The notes under the pieces were generated by a model, which worked only from the letters and a program-made list of their open reading frames with translations, had not been told where the DNA came from and searched no databases. This document shows, piece by piece, positions 17,701 to 26,062 of a DNA stretch of 27,958 nucleotides. Both the position numbers and the translations under genes were made by a program. Position 1 is the first letter of the stretch; each line of letters begins with the position of its first letter. This stretch comes from a bacterium (GTDB lineage: Bacteria > UBP14 > UBA6098 > JAFGQG01), in contig JAFGGQ010000049.1 in the NCBI GenBank assembly GCA_016930435.1, positions 1 through 27,958 on the forward strand. The letters run 5' to 3'.

Positions 17701-18978
17701 AGGATAAAGGGTCAGGTCACAACCGGCCAGGGCATCATAATATTCCATGTTCAAAACCCCATCCTGTCCGTTAAGGAATACAGGTACATAAATCACATTC
17801 AGATTGTCACCTGGGTTGTTCATTATACCCTTTTTATGAAGGCCATTGGCGATTGGGTCATGATATGGATCCCAGAGGGGATGAGTGGAGATATTGGAGT
17901 AGCGGGGAAGATTGCCCTCCGGGGTAATCTCTTTCTGGCCCTTTTCCCGCGACATATCCACAAAACCCCCAATGATAAACATATAGAAAATGATGTTTTT
18001 TTGAAATTCATCGGGATGTTTAAACATCTCTCCCAGTGTTTCGATCAGTAAATCCAGACCCTTATTGTGATATTCATAGCGGCCTGAAGTTGAAATTATA
18101 AAGGTGTTCTCGGGATTCAGGCTTTTCCCCAGAAAGCGGGAAGCGAAATCCAGCAGTTTCGCGCGGTTTTTCTGATAGTAATCCCGGTTGCTCTGATAAC
18201 TTGGAATGTTCTGAATATTGAAGCCATTGGGCAAGACAACTTCAGGGTCCGCCCCCAGGATATATTTGGTTTCAATGCTGGTAATTTCGCTGACTGTAGT
18301 AAAGCAATCCGCATTCTGAGCGCTGGCCTTTTCCAGGGAATGCTTGGCTAATACGTTGAATCTGCGCGACTCCTCCTCTGGATTCAGGTTCTGTAAAATA
18401 CTGAATATATCTACACCGTTGCCAGCCATAGAGCGTCCCAGCACGGTTGCGTGTGTAGTAAAAACAGTGGCAACTTCCGGAGCATTCTTATTCAGGTAGA
18501 GTAACCCCCCTCCCGATAGCCATTCATGGAAATGGGCCAGTATCTGATAATCCTTATAAAAGTAGCTGAGCTCTTCAATTACCCTGGCCGCCATGGTGGA
18601 GAAAAGTACCGGTTCTATATAGTCCCATTTCCCGGACATGGAATCCACCCGGTAATCCTCCCAGAGCGCATAAAGCAAACTTTCCTGATCAAGAATTTCC
18701 TTATATTTGACCAGGATGACCCTAACTCCCTTATCCTTCCATTGACCCACCAGAGCGGGGATTCCCGCCGAGGTCAGATGATAGGCGATCTCCCGGGACT
18801 CTTCTCTTTCGTCTTCAGTAAATTCAGGGTTGTGATCAAATGCAGGACCTATCAGGCAATACCGTTCTCCAAAATGCTCTTTAACCTCCTCCAGTTTGCT
18901 GTGAATTACGGTATAAATGCCACCCACCTTGTTACAGACTTCCCAGGAAACTTCAAATAAAAACTGTTTATTATCCAT
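14701..18978 (-). CDS. Fusion of GT3 glycogen synthase and GT35 alpha-glucan phosphorylase
   Basis: One uninterrupted 1425-residue protein holds two enzymes. Residues 1 to about 545 are a eukaryote-type (GT3) glycogen synthase, normally UDP-glucose dependent: EVSWEVCNKVGGIYTVIHSK at the start, FTTHATVLGRSMAGNGVD, and YPSYYEPWGYTPLESG. A basic linker (about 546-572) leads to a DUF3417 segment (IAYNLWWTWDEDAFELF) and a GT35 phosphorylase of the AGP type, which releases glucose-1-phosphate using phosphate. It has HINEGHSAFLLLQ and the pyridoxal-phosphate site EASGTSGQKAGLNG with Lys1170. A beta-rich domain ends it (about 1298-1425). Similar fusions are probably present in Bacteroidetes, but I cannot check. 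AAGGA lies 7 bases before the ATG, 29 bases after the GH57 gene. Confidence 0.93.
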   Translation of the reverse strand: MDNKQFLFEVSWEVCNKVGGIYTVIHSKLEEVKEHFGERYCLIGPAFDHNPEFTEDEREESREIAYHLTSAGIPALVGQWKDKGVRVILVKYKEILDQESLLYALWEDYRVDSMSGKWDYIEPVLFSTMAARVIEELSYFYKDYQILAHFHEWLSGGGLLYLNKNAPEVATVFTTHATVLGRSMAGNGVDIFSILQNLNPEEESRRFNVLAKHSLEKASAQNADCFTTVSEITSIETKYILGADPEVVLPNGFNIQNIPSYQSNRDYYQKNRAKLLDFASRFLGKSLNPENTFIISTSGRYEYHNKGLDLLIETLGEMFKHPDEFQKNIIFYMFIIGGFVDMSREKGQKEITPEGNLPRYSNISTHPLWDPYHDPIANGLHKKGIMNNPGDNLNVIYVPVFLNGQDGVLNMEYYDALAGCDLTLYPSYYEPWGYTPLESGAYSIPTVSTDVAGFGKWILTNRLAGQGIRIIRRYGVNLNDSLRELKNFTLSVVNSSQETLNDLRISARKIAQNASWKILYKQYLKAYDTALEERGQRLAGKGKREAGRDREVFFPGSVSTQPRLRDLSTKSMLPRQLEKLQEIAYNLWWTWDEDAFELFRSLQPDLFEQLDHNPIHLFEVIDPKILQEAQENPQFMERYNQLFQKFSDYLAADKPQLHNPHFISDKRPIAYFTMEFGLHESLKIFSGGLGILSGDFIKSASDLNIPLVGVSLFYKQGYFKQRISREGFQVAEYITNDCFRLPLRELTRKSGEKVITSIYLPGRSLFVRVWTTQVGKVTIYLLDTDLETNSRSDRQITARLYESNRKLRLKQEILLGMGGAKLLEEELKIYPALYHINEGHSAFLLLQRLIHLIKQHNMDFECAKELVKSSTVFTTHTPVPAGNERFDMPMIEHYFEHYINASNIHLNLGEFYEMGRIQPASADPYDMTVLALRNSHKRNGVSRLHGHTSRKMWSELWKGYLSEEVPILSITNGVHVESWMAGQIKNLIANHTSLDWTTGLLNNKALEELNKIPANELWYVHVNLKKELFRFIEENIARQWEREGESPYLLESLKKSIKPEPLTIGFARRFAEYKRATLILDDMDRIKKILLNTRYPVQLVFAGKAHPENKAAHQLIQDIVYWSKEKTMLGKIFFIEDYGMLTAKRLVSGVDLWLNNPRRPLEASGTSGQKAGLNGVINFSVLDGWWDEGYNGQNGWVIGNRKEYPNTEIQDLQDSKSLYEVLENEIIPCYYDRDEEGIPRRWTQIMKNSMLSVLRDFSTHRMMKEYLDKLYEPTARKFSAFSEKGFQKARDTVEWKKSVRGRFPTLSIKGLALEGVEGGRISINEEIKVHLELDRGKMEIPELKVEMLVVQNIERERGDASNGFDQENPEINRFPLELVEEQGTLLKFETSYKSNQQGKLSYGVRVLPYHPEVDDIIDLDLVYWA

Positions 18979-19007
18979 AAAATTATCCTTATCTTATTAA
19001 CGGTTAC

Positions 19008-20210
19008 TCACCCTTTAGAGGGGGCATTCCGGTCCAGAGAAATTTTAAGGTCATTGAGAACGTTCATATAGACCAGGTAAGCGTCATAAGGGGAGTTGAA
19101 GGGATTGAAGTATTTATGAACATCACCATCGGAAAACCATTTTGTGCACATATAATAGAAGTGGTCGGAAGCCAGCAACCTCCGCCACACGCTGATCAGA
19201 TCCGGGTTCCTGGATGCGAGCACCTTTTTTTCAAGGGCATAGGCCATCTCCGTGGCGGAATCCTGCATGGGATTTCCGATCCAGGCTGTAAGGTCCCTTT
19301 CCAAATCGGCCCAGGAAATATAATAAGGTACGTTGATTCGGGCTACCGGTGTATAATATTTACGGGCTTCACAAGGGGTAATAAACTGGAAATCGGAGTG
19401 TTTCAGGATCTCCCCGGGCAAGGCCCTCATAAAATCAAATATACCGGTGTCCTGCCAGTGATGCTCCCCGAAGGTCTCGTAATCCATGAAAAGGTTCACC
19501 AGTTCGCCGTTACCGCTGATATTGTGGATCCATCGGGCGTACTTATCTGCAGTTAGGGGGTACTCCTCCCAGCCCCGATTGGAGAACCGGAAGGCAATAT
19601 CATCGGAAAGCTTGTAATTCTTTAACATCAGATTCAGCTTGTAACAATCTTTAGGCTGGTAAAGAAAATTTGGGGAACGCCAGCCCAGGATATGATCCGC
19701 ACCCTCGCTAAGCAGCGTGGAGAAACCCATCCCCTCGATGAACTTTCCCAGTTCGTTATTGTAGATAAGCTCGGTGTTCCTGAATGTTTTAGGATTATAG
19801 CCGAATAGCTCCTTGATCTTTTTCTTATGCAGGCTCACCTGCCGCTTGAATTCAGCCCGTGAATAAAGAAAAGAAAGGGAATGATAGTAGGTCTCATTAA
19901 TGAATTCCACATTGCCTGTTTTTGCCAGTTGCTGAAAGGACTGGATCACCTCCGGATTGAATTTCTCAAACTGATCCAGGGCCAAACCGGAGATCGAGTA
20001 GGACACCTTGAACTTCCCCTTGAATCGGTTGATTAGCTCCAGCATCAAGTTATTGGTGGGAAGATAGCATTTCTGGGATACCTTGTTACAAATCTCCCGG
20101 TTAGCCTCTTCGTCCTCATAAAAATGATTAAGCCCGATATCGAAAAATGAATAGTCTTTTCGCAGGCGGTAAGGCTGATGTACCTGAAAATAAAAGCAAA
20201 CTGATACCAT
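19008..20210 (-). CDS. GH57 alpha-glucan-active glycoside hydrolase (alpha-amylase or glucanotransferase type)
   Basis: The 400-residue product has the GH57 conserved regions: HQPY (11-14), GNVEFINETYYHS (99-111), KTFRNTELIY with the nucleophile Glu147, and FMDYETFGEHHW with the probable acid/base Asp243. GH57 enzymes retain configuration and act on alpha-glucans as amylases, 4-alpha-glucanotransferases or branching enzymes; at 400 residues it is short for a branching enzyme. No signal peptide is present, so it should act in the cytoplasm on glycogen or its breakdown products. It begins one base after the preceding gene's stop, with AAGG 6 bases before its ATG, so translation is coupled. Confidence 0.88.
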   Translation of the reverse strand: MVSVCFYFQVHQPYRLRKDYSFFDIGLNHFYEDEEANREICNKVSQKCYLPTNNLMLELINRFKGKFKVSYSISGLALDQFEKFNPEVIQSFQQLAKTGNVEFINETYYHSLSFLYSRAEFKRQVSLHKKKIKELFGYNPKTFRNTELIYNNELGKFIEGMGFSTLLSEGADHILGWRSPNFLYQPKDCYKLNLMLKNYKLSDDIAFRFSNRGWEEYPLTADKYARWIHNISGNGELVNLFMDYETFGEHHWQDTGIFDFMRALPGEILKHSDFQFITPCEARKYYTPVARINVPYYISWADLERDLTAWIGNPMQDSATEMAYALEKKVLASRNPDLISVWRRLLASDHFYYMCTKWFSDGDVHKYFNPFNSPYDAYLVYMNVLNDLKISLDRNAPSKG

Positions 20211-20211
20211 G

Positions 20212-21540
20212 TTATACCTTATCTGTTTTTAGCAGTTTTTGATAAATATCCTTTATACGTCGGCCGGCATTATACCATCCGATATCCTTGATCTCTTCCT
20301 GGCATCTTTCCACGATGTCATTGGCCATTTCTTTACTTTGAATAATATTTGAAATTGTTGCGGCCAGCTTGTCCACATCCCAGAAATCCAGCTTGATAGC
20401 GTTTTTCAGCAATTCAGCGGCTCCGGATTGCCTGGAGATGATAATGGGTACGTCATAAAGGAGGGCTTCAAAGGGGGTGAGTCCAAAAGGTTCAGAGACC
20501 GACGGCATCACGTAAAGGTCGCTAAGAGCGTACATTTTCTCTACCTGTATTCCCCTCAGGAATCCCGTAAAGTGGAATTTATCGGCAATCCTAAGCTGAG
20601 CCATGCGAACGATCATGCGGGGGAGCATATCCCCGCTGCCGGCCATCACAAAACGGACATTGTCCATCTTTTTAAGGACTATATTTGCGGCTTCCAGGAA
20701 ATATTCGGGGCCCTTTTGCATAGTTACACGACCTAAAAACAGGACTATTTTTTCATCAAAATTCTTCTTTATGGAATAACGTTCAAGCTGCCGGTCTTTG
20801 TTGACAGCATTATGAACCACCTCGATCTTTGCCGGATCGATCCCATAGTACTTTGTTATGATATTACGGGTATAAAAACTCACCGCGATTATCTTATCGG
20901 CCTGTTCCATCCCGTACTTTTCAATATTATAGACCTCCCGGTTCATATTTTCCCCGCTGCGGTCGAACTCGGTAGCGTGGACATGCACTATCAGGGGCTT
21001 TCCGCTTACCTGCCGGGCACGTACACCGGCCGGATAGGTGAACCAATCATGAGCGTGTATCAGGTCAAACTTCTCCAGCAAGCCGATGGATTGGGCTACC
21101 AGCTCGAACTTTCTGACCTCGCTTAGCAGGTTTTTCCCGTAATTCCCGGTGAACTCCAGGAGGGCACCTTCGGCAAGATACTTATTACGGGCGGTCTTGG
21201 AAAGAGGAACCGTGAGATCGATCTGATGACTATGCATCAGTTCAGGACTGGTATAATAGGGGGATATCTCTAACTCCGGGCTGTACTCCAGCCATTCCAG
21301 GGTACGTTTGGCATCGCCTTTGCGGCGGAATGTAGTTTTAACCCGGGGGTTAAGCAGTGGGATTTCATCGGCGCCGTAAACCTGAATATCTTGTGAGATC
21401 TGTTGGCCTCGGCGGGTAGGGATAACGAAGAGCACCTGAACCCCGTTTTTTATAAGCCCGGTAGTAATGCCATAGCAGGCATTACCTAACCCCCCGCTTA
21501 TAAAAGGGGGAAATTCCCAGCCGAGCATCAGTATTTTCAT
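20212..21540 (-). CDS. GT4-family glycosyltransferase, glycogen/starch-synthase-like, of the glucan operon
   Basis: The 442-residue protein has the GT-B form: an N-terminal KILMLGWEFPPFISGGLGNACYG loop resembling the ADP-glucose-binding start of bacterial glycogen synthases, FDLIHAHDWFTYPAGV, HVHATEFDRSG, VVHNAVNKD, VLFLGRVTMQKGPEYFLEA, and the SEPFGLTPFEALLYDVPIIIS block with the catalytic Glu pair. It may extend alpha-glucan or make a maltosyl primer or donor; the exact acceptor cannot be told from sequence. It sits 18 bases after the debranching enzyme gene and one base before the GH57 gene, an order I recall from Bacteroidetes glycogen loci. The ribosome site (GGGAA) is weak. A C5/G5 inverted repeat lies in codons 11-17. 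Confidence 0.85.
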   Translation of the reverse strand: MKILMLGWEFPPFISGGLGNACYGITTGLIKNGVQVLFVIPTRRGQQISQDIQVYGADEIPLLNPRVKTTFRRKGDAKRTLEWLEYSPELEISPYYTSPELMHSHQIDLTVPLSKTARNKYLAEGALLEFTGNYGKNLLSEVRKFELVAQSIGLLEKFDLIHAHDWFTYPAGVRARQVSGKPLIVHVHATEFDRSGENMNREVYNIEKYGMEQADKIIAVSFYTRNIITKYYGIDPAKIEVVHNAVNKDRQLERYSIKKNFDEKIVLFLGRVTMQKGPEYFLEAANIVLKKMDNVRFVMAGSGDMLPRMIVRMAQLRIADKFHFTGFLRGIQVEKMYALSDLYVMPSVSEPFGLTPFEALLYDVPIIISRQSGAAELLKNAIKLDFWDVDKLAATISNIIQSKEMANDIVERCQEEIKDIGWYNAGRRIKDIYQKLLKTDKV

Positions 21541-21558
21541 ATTATTCCCAGTTCAGTT

Positions 21559-23526
21559 CTATAGTTTTTGCAATTTATCGAGGGCTCGGATCAACTCGCC
21601 CATACTCCAGGCCTGTGCTATACAACCCTTTGCGGTGTGTGGGCGGTTAGGATTGAAAATCTCGGAGATATGGAAAACTCCATATTGCTCCAGGTGGGTT
21701 TCCCAGAGATTCTTGAAACGATCTAAGACCTCTATTTTCACCCTTTTTTTATCCTCCCGGAAAGCCAGCAGGGCATCCACATATATACCGGTCAACCAGG
21801 GCCAGATAGTCCCCTGATGATAAGCATGATCCCGTCTGCCGGGATCGCCCCGGTAATCAGCGTTATACCGTGGATCCTCGGGCGAAAGGGTTCGCAGCCC
21901 AAAGGGGGTAACCAGATGCTGAGCCACCGTTTCTAATACCAGCAGAGCCTTGTCGGTTGATATACAGGAGTAAGGAAGTCCCAGTGCAAAAAGCTGATTG
22001 GGCCGGATAGAAGGATCTCCCCCTTCCGGCCGGTAGATATCGTAAAGGCAACCCTTGGCTGAATTCCAGAATCGGTCTATAAAGCTTTCTTCAAATCTGT
22101 CAACCTGCTCGTTTAAAATGCCGCTGAGGGATGTATCCAGATAATCCCCGAATTCATTTAGCAGAAATTTAAGGGCATTATACCATAGAGCATTGATCTC
22201 TACCGGAGCTCCATTCCTGGGGGTTACCGGGATTCCATTCACCATGGCATCCATCCAGGTAAGCTGGGTATGTTTATTGCCGGCATAAAGCAGACCGTCC
22301 TCACCCAACCCGGCTTCGGGCACCCTGCTTTCCAAATAAGCGGTAACAATACTGAGCATGGTTTTAAGCAGGGATTTCTGAACCTTTTCAATGGAGCCGC
22401 CATAGTGGAGGAACTGCTGGATTGCCCAGAAAAAAAGCAGTGACGTATCCACGGAATTGTAGGCGTGATTACCTTCAGGATCTATGATATTGGGGAGTAA
22501 TCCATTATTTTCGAAACGGGCATATCTTTCCAGAATAGCCATTGCAGTGGACAATTCACCACAGGCCATAGTCAATCCGGGCAGTGCGATCATTGTATCA
22601 CGGCCCCATTCCTGGAACCAGTGATAACCGGCTACCAATCCCTTTTGCTCCCTGGAATATTCGATAATGTAATCGGAGGCGTGGGTTTTAAGGGTAGCCA
22701 GGGGTTCGGGTTCGTTTTTAAACTTAAGATGCAATTGTTCCAGGCGTTTAACTTCCCGGGTCCATTTCTGGGTTATCCGGAGGGGTAAAGGGTCTATAGA
22801 AGCCCTGAAGATAACCGCTTGCCCGGGCCGTAAACGAACCTCGAAGACGCCCGGGGAAAAGAGGTCTTCCTGGTAATCGTAACCCCGATTGTAGTCCTTC
22901 ATATATTCAAAATTCGACCACCATATTGGGGAAGGGAAAAAGACCGAGCGCCGGGAGGTCTGCAAATAAAGCTCAGGCATGCCTTCATAGGGAGCAATTT
23001 TGAATCCGTTCTCCTCGAAATAGGTGCGCTGCCGTAAAGCGATATTCTCCCTGACTATGGAATTTACCTCCCTGAAAGCCAGAAAAGGCATAGCCCGTAG
23101 AATAACGCTGGTGTCTCCCTCCAATAATTCATACTTCACCAGAACGGTGTTGCTGCGAAATGGCATAATTATGGATTTAGCAACAAGGAGCTCCCCGATC
23201 CGGTAAACGGTAACCGGAAAATATTCCATCTCAAAATGATCGATATATTGATGCCCGGTCGGATAATAAACTCCCGGGAACTTATTGGTGGACAAGTGTA
23301 ATAGGTTTTTGCCTGCCTTGATGGATACTTCCAGCTTGGAGAGCAAATTAAAAAGCTTGCCCCCTTTGCCATAGGGGAGAACCAGCAGGCCATGGTGCTT
23401 GCGCCGGTGACAATCCAGGATTGAGCTGGATGAATAACCCCCGTTTCCATTTGTTAATAAGTATTCCTGACGCAGTGAATACTCATGATTCAAAATAACA
23501 TCCCTGTTAACCCTTATTTTTCTCAT
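21559..23526 (-). CDS. Glycogen debranching enzyme, amylo-alpha-1,6-glucosidase type (GH133)
   Basis: The 655-residue product removes alpha-1,6 branch stubs of glycogen. It has the bacterial GDE N-terminal domain (EYLLTNGNGGYSSSSILDCHRRKHHGLLV, about residues 20-48) and a C-terminal (alpha/alpha)6 glucosidase domain. The latter has WFQEWGRDTMIALPGL, LTWMDAMVNGIPVTPRNGAPVEINALWYNAL, RPNQLFALGLPYS and DHAYHQGTIWPWLTGIYVDAL. Length and motif order fit the full bacterial family. It is the first gene of the glucan operon, with a strong promoter about 100 bases upstream. The ribosome site is poor (AAAAAGGC directly before the ATG). Confidence 0.93.
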   Translation of the reverse strand: MRKIRVNRDVILNHEYSLRQEYLLTNGNGGYSSSSILDCHRRKHHGLLVLPYGKGGKLFNLLSKLEVSIKAGKNLLHLSTNKFPGVYYPTGHQYIDHFEMEYFPVTVYRIGELLVAKSIIMPFRSNTVLVKYELLEGDTSVILRAMPFLAFREVNSIVRENIALRQRTYFEENGFKIAPYEGMPELYLQTSRRSVFFPSPIWWSNFEYMKDYNRGYDYQEDLFSPGVFEVRLRPGQAVIFRASIDPLPLRITQKWTREVKRLEQLHLKFKNEPEPLATLKTHASDYIIEYSREQKGLVAGYHWFQEWGRDTMIALPGLTMACGELSTAMAILERYARFENNGLLPNIIDPEGNHAYNSVDTSLLFFWAIQQFLHYGGSIEKVQKSLLKTMLSIVTAYLESRVPEAGLGEDGLLYAGNKHTQLTWMDAMVNGIPVTPRNGAPVEINALWYNALKFLLNEFGDYLDTSLSGILNEQVDRFEESFIDRFWNSAKGCLYDIYRPEGGDPSIRPNQLFALGLPYSCISTDKALLVLETVAQHLVTPFGLRTLSPEDPRYNADYRGDPGRRDHAYHQGTIWPWLTGIYVDALLAFREDKKRVKIEVLDRFKNLWETHLEQYGVFHISEIFNPNRPHTAKGCIAQAWSMGELIRALDKLQKL

Positions 23527-23624
23527 GCCTTTTTATCCATATAGTTTTAAAATCGAGTATCCGCTCAAGTGTTAATCACTCAATTAAGTGCAAATAATTA
23601 TTACCCCATTAGGTTATTAAATCA

Positions 23625-23653
23625 ATATTATATAATAAAACTGGTACTGTCAA
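23625..23653 (-). promoter_or_regulatory. Strong sigma-70-type promoter of the glucan operon
   Basis: On the minus strand a perfect TTGACA (23653-23648) is followed after 17 bases by TAATAT (23630-23625), overlapping a TATAAT. The predicted start gives a leader of about 90 bases before the debranching-enzyme ATG. I see no operator palindrome in the leader. The 197-base gap between this operon and phoU (23527-23724) holds no gene and no clear phoU terminator. Confidence 0.7.
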
Positions 23654-23724
23654 GCAAATTTTATATGGACTTCCGGTAAAAATTGCTTTTAAAATCAGGA
23701 TCAAAGCTAACCAGAAGATGTTGT

Positions 23725-24387
23725 TCAGTACTCCATATCCCCTTTGTGATGTTTGATAACCTTACCCTCGACCATATACACGATATCCTCGCAGATATTG
23801 GTGGAGAGATCCGCAATACGTTCGAGATTGGTAGCGATTCTCATCACGTGGATAGCCCTTTCAATGGTCTGGGGATCGCTGGTCATACTGCTGATGAGGT
23901 CCTTAAATATTTCGTTCCGGTGATTATCAACAATATTATCCCTTTCGCAGACCGATTTGGCCAGGGAGGGGGCTTCATTGATAAATGAATCAATACTGTC
24001 ATTGAGCATCTTTATGGTCTCTTCGGCCATTTTAGGTATGCGGACAAAGGGTTTGATCTGTGGGCGTTCTATAATAAAGAGAGCGCTTTGAGAAATGTTT
24101 ACTGAATCATCCCCCACCCTTTCCAGGTCATTATTAATCTTCAGCACCATAAGTATAGTCCGGAGGTCCTTTGCTGTAGGTTGATACTGGGCGATAAGCC
24201 CTGTACACATTTCATCGATTTCGATCTCGAAGGTATTGACCCTGGGTTCATCCACCTCGATTACCTCTACCAGGTATTCCCGCTCTCTCTTTATAAGGCC
24301 CTTAATACTTTTGGCTATCATATTCTCTGTAAGGGATGCACATTCAATTAAATGTTGTTTTAACAGCAATATTTTTTCCGATAACAT
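23725..24387 (-). CDS. phoU: PhoU phosphate-signalling protein
   Basis: PhoU connects the PstSCAB transporter with the PhoR/PhoB two-component system and lowers Pho-regulon expression when phosphate is plentiful. The 220-residue product has the two three-helix bundles of the family, each with its metal-binding helix: NNDLERVGDDSVNISQ and NLERIADLSTNICEDIVYM. It is the last gene of the pst operon, 77 bases after pstB, with GGAGA a few bases before the ATG. No phoR/phoB pair is in the window. Confidence 0.95.
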   Translation of the reverse strand: MLSEKILLLKQHLIECASLTENMIAKSIKGLIKREREYLVEVIEVDEPRVNTFEIEIDEMCTGLIAQYQPTAKDLRTILMVLKINNDLERVGDDSVNISQSALFIIERPQIKPFVRIPKMAEETIKMLNDSIDSFINEAPSLAKSVCERDNIVDNHRNEIFKDLISSMTSDPQTIERAIHVMRIATNLERIADLSTNICEDIVYMVEGKVIKHHKGDMEY

Positions 24388-24464
24388 TTTATCTCCGGTT
24401 TATAATGTCCTTTTCCCGTATAATAAACATAGTAATCTTATTAAGGTCAATATAATTAAGGGAA

Positions 24465-25220
24465 TTATCCGAATTTGCCGGTCAAATAATTTTCAGTGCG
24501 TTTGTCCTGTGGAGCGGTGAACAGGCGGTCGGTTTTCCCGAATTCCACCAGGTCGCCGAGCAGCATAAATGCGGTAAAGTCGGACACCCGTGCAGCTTGC
24601 TGGATATTATGAGTAACGATCACGATTGTGTAGTTATGTTTTAATTGCTCGATTAATTGTTCTATTTTTGCTGTGGAGATGGGGTCCAACGCACTGCAGG
24701 GTTCATCGAAGAGTATCACTTCCGGCTCAGTGGCGATAGCACGGGCAATGCAGAGCCTCTGTTGCTGGCCACCGGATAGGTCGAATGCGCTCTTGTGCAA
24801 CTTATCCCGGACCTCCTCCCAGATAGCGGCGGATTTTAAACTTTCAACTACCCGGGATTCGATCTTGGAACGGTTTTTCCAGCCGTGAACCCTCAATCCA
24901 TAGGCAACATTATCAAAAATGGATTTGGGGAACGGGTTTACGGACTGAAAAACCATTCCCACCCTTTTTCGGAGTGTAGTGATATCGATGCAGTCGCTGT
25001 ATATGTCGCGGTCGTCGAGTAAGATTTGACCCTCAAGACGGGTATTGTCGATAAGGTCATTGAGGCGGTTAAAGGCTCTGAGCAGTGTGGATTTTCCGCA
25101 ACCTGAGGGGCCCATGATAGCCGTTACCGATTTTTCCGGAATACCAATATTTACTTTTTGCAGGACCTGGTGGTCGCCATACCAGAAATTAAGGTCTTTA
25201 GTCTTAAATTTATCTACCAT
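24465..25220 (-). CDS. pstB: Phosphate ABC transporter ATP-binding protein PstB
   Basis: The 251-residue ATPase powers phosphate import. It has Walker [10 protein letters not shown] (37-45), the Q-loop region [23 protein letters not shown], the ABC signature LSGGQQQRL, Walker [14 protein letters not shown] and the switch His in [10 protein letters not shown]. Size and sequence are typical for PstB throughout. Its start overlaps the end of pstA by 7 bases, and AGGAGG lies 8 bases before the ATG. Confidence 0.97.
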   Translation of the reverse strand: MVDKFKTKDLNFWYGDHQVLQKVNIGIPEKSVTAIMGPSGCGKSTLLRAFNRLNDLIDNTRLEGQILLDDRDIYSDCIDITTLRKRVGMVFQSVNPFPKSIFDNVAYGLRVHGWKNRSKIESRVVESLKSAAIWEEVRDKLHKSAFDLSGGQQQRLCIARAIATEPEVILFDEPCSALDPISTAKIEQLIEQLKHNYTIVIVTHNIQQAARVSDFTAFMLLGDLVEFGKTDRLFTAPQDKRTENYLTGKFG

Positions 25221-26062
25221 TTTTTTGCCCTCCTGATGCGGGTTCTGATTATAATGGCCATAAGATTAATGCCCAGCACGAGCAGGAGCAGAACCAAGGC
25301 TGTGCCGTAGGCGATAGGCACCTGAAGGTCCCTTTTGGTGCCTTCGGTCATAAGTGCATAGATATGATAAGGCAGCGCCATCACTTCATCGAAGAGCGAG
25401 TTGGGTAGTTTGCGCTGGTAAAAAGTAGCGGCGGTAAAGAGAATGGGTGCGGTTTCCCCTGCAGCCCGGCCAATTCCTAAAATGGCTCCGGTAAGAATCC
25501 CCGGCAAGGCAGTGGGCAATACTACTTTCCAAACTGTCTGCCATTTATTAGCCCCCAGTGCTAAAGATGCCTCCCGAAATTTATTGGGCACAGCAATGAT
25601 GGACTCCTCGCTTGCCCGGATAATGATGGGCAGAATCAATATTCCCAGTGTAAGCGCGCCGGAAAGAATGCTGACTCCGAACCCGAAAAACTTAACGAAT
25701 ACAGCCAATCCAAAAAGCCCGAATACGACAGAAGGTACTCCTGCCAGTGCATTTACTCCTACCTTGATCGCCCCTGCCCACTTCCTCTGCCTGGAGTATT
25801 CAGTGAGGTAAATGGCGCTTAGAACGCCCAGTGGAAGTGAGAAAACAATTGCCCCAATTGATAGGCAAAAGGTTCCGATAATAGCCGGAAAGATGCCCCC
25901 TTTAGTCATACCGGCACGGGGAGGCTGTGTTAAAAACTCCAGGTCTATTACCTTCACACCATTTAAAATCACGAAGATCAAAATAGCGAAGAGTGAGAGC
26001 AGCACTACCAGAACTGATAACCTTACCAGCAAAAGCCCGATGGTTTCCTTGGTCTTTCTCAT
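25214..26062 (-). CDS. pstA: Phosphate ABC transporter permease PstA
   Basis: The product is a six-helix permease of 282 residues forming the phosphate channel with PstC. The EAA loop that contacts PstB is seen in [31 protein letters not shown]. An in-frame ATG exists 15 bases further upstream (26077), but the ATG at 26062 has AAGGA 5 bases before it and makes the usual ATGA overlap with the pstC stop, so I chose it. Confidence 0.95.
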   Translation of the reverse strand: MRKTKETIGLLLVRLSVLVVLLSLFAILIFVILNGVKVIDLEFLTQPPRAGMTKGGIFPAIIGTFCLSIGAIVFSLPLGVLSAIYLTEYSRQRKWAGAIKVGVNALAGVPSVVFGLFGLAVFVKFFGFGVSILSGALTLGILILPIIIRASEESIIAVPNKFREASLALGANKWQTVWKVVLPTALPGILTGAILGIGRAAGETAPILFTAATFYQRKLPNSLFDEVMALPYHIYALMTEGTKRDLQVPIAYGTALVLLLLVLGINLMAIIIRTRIRRAKKW

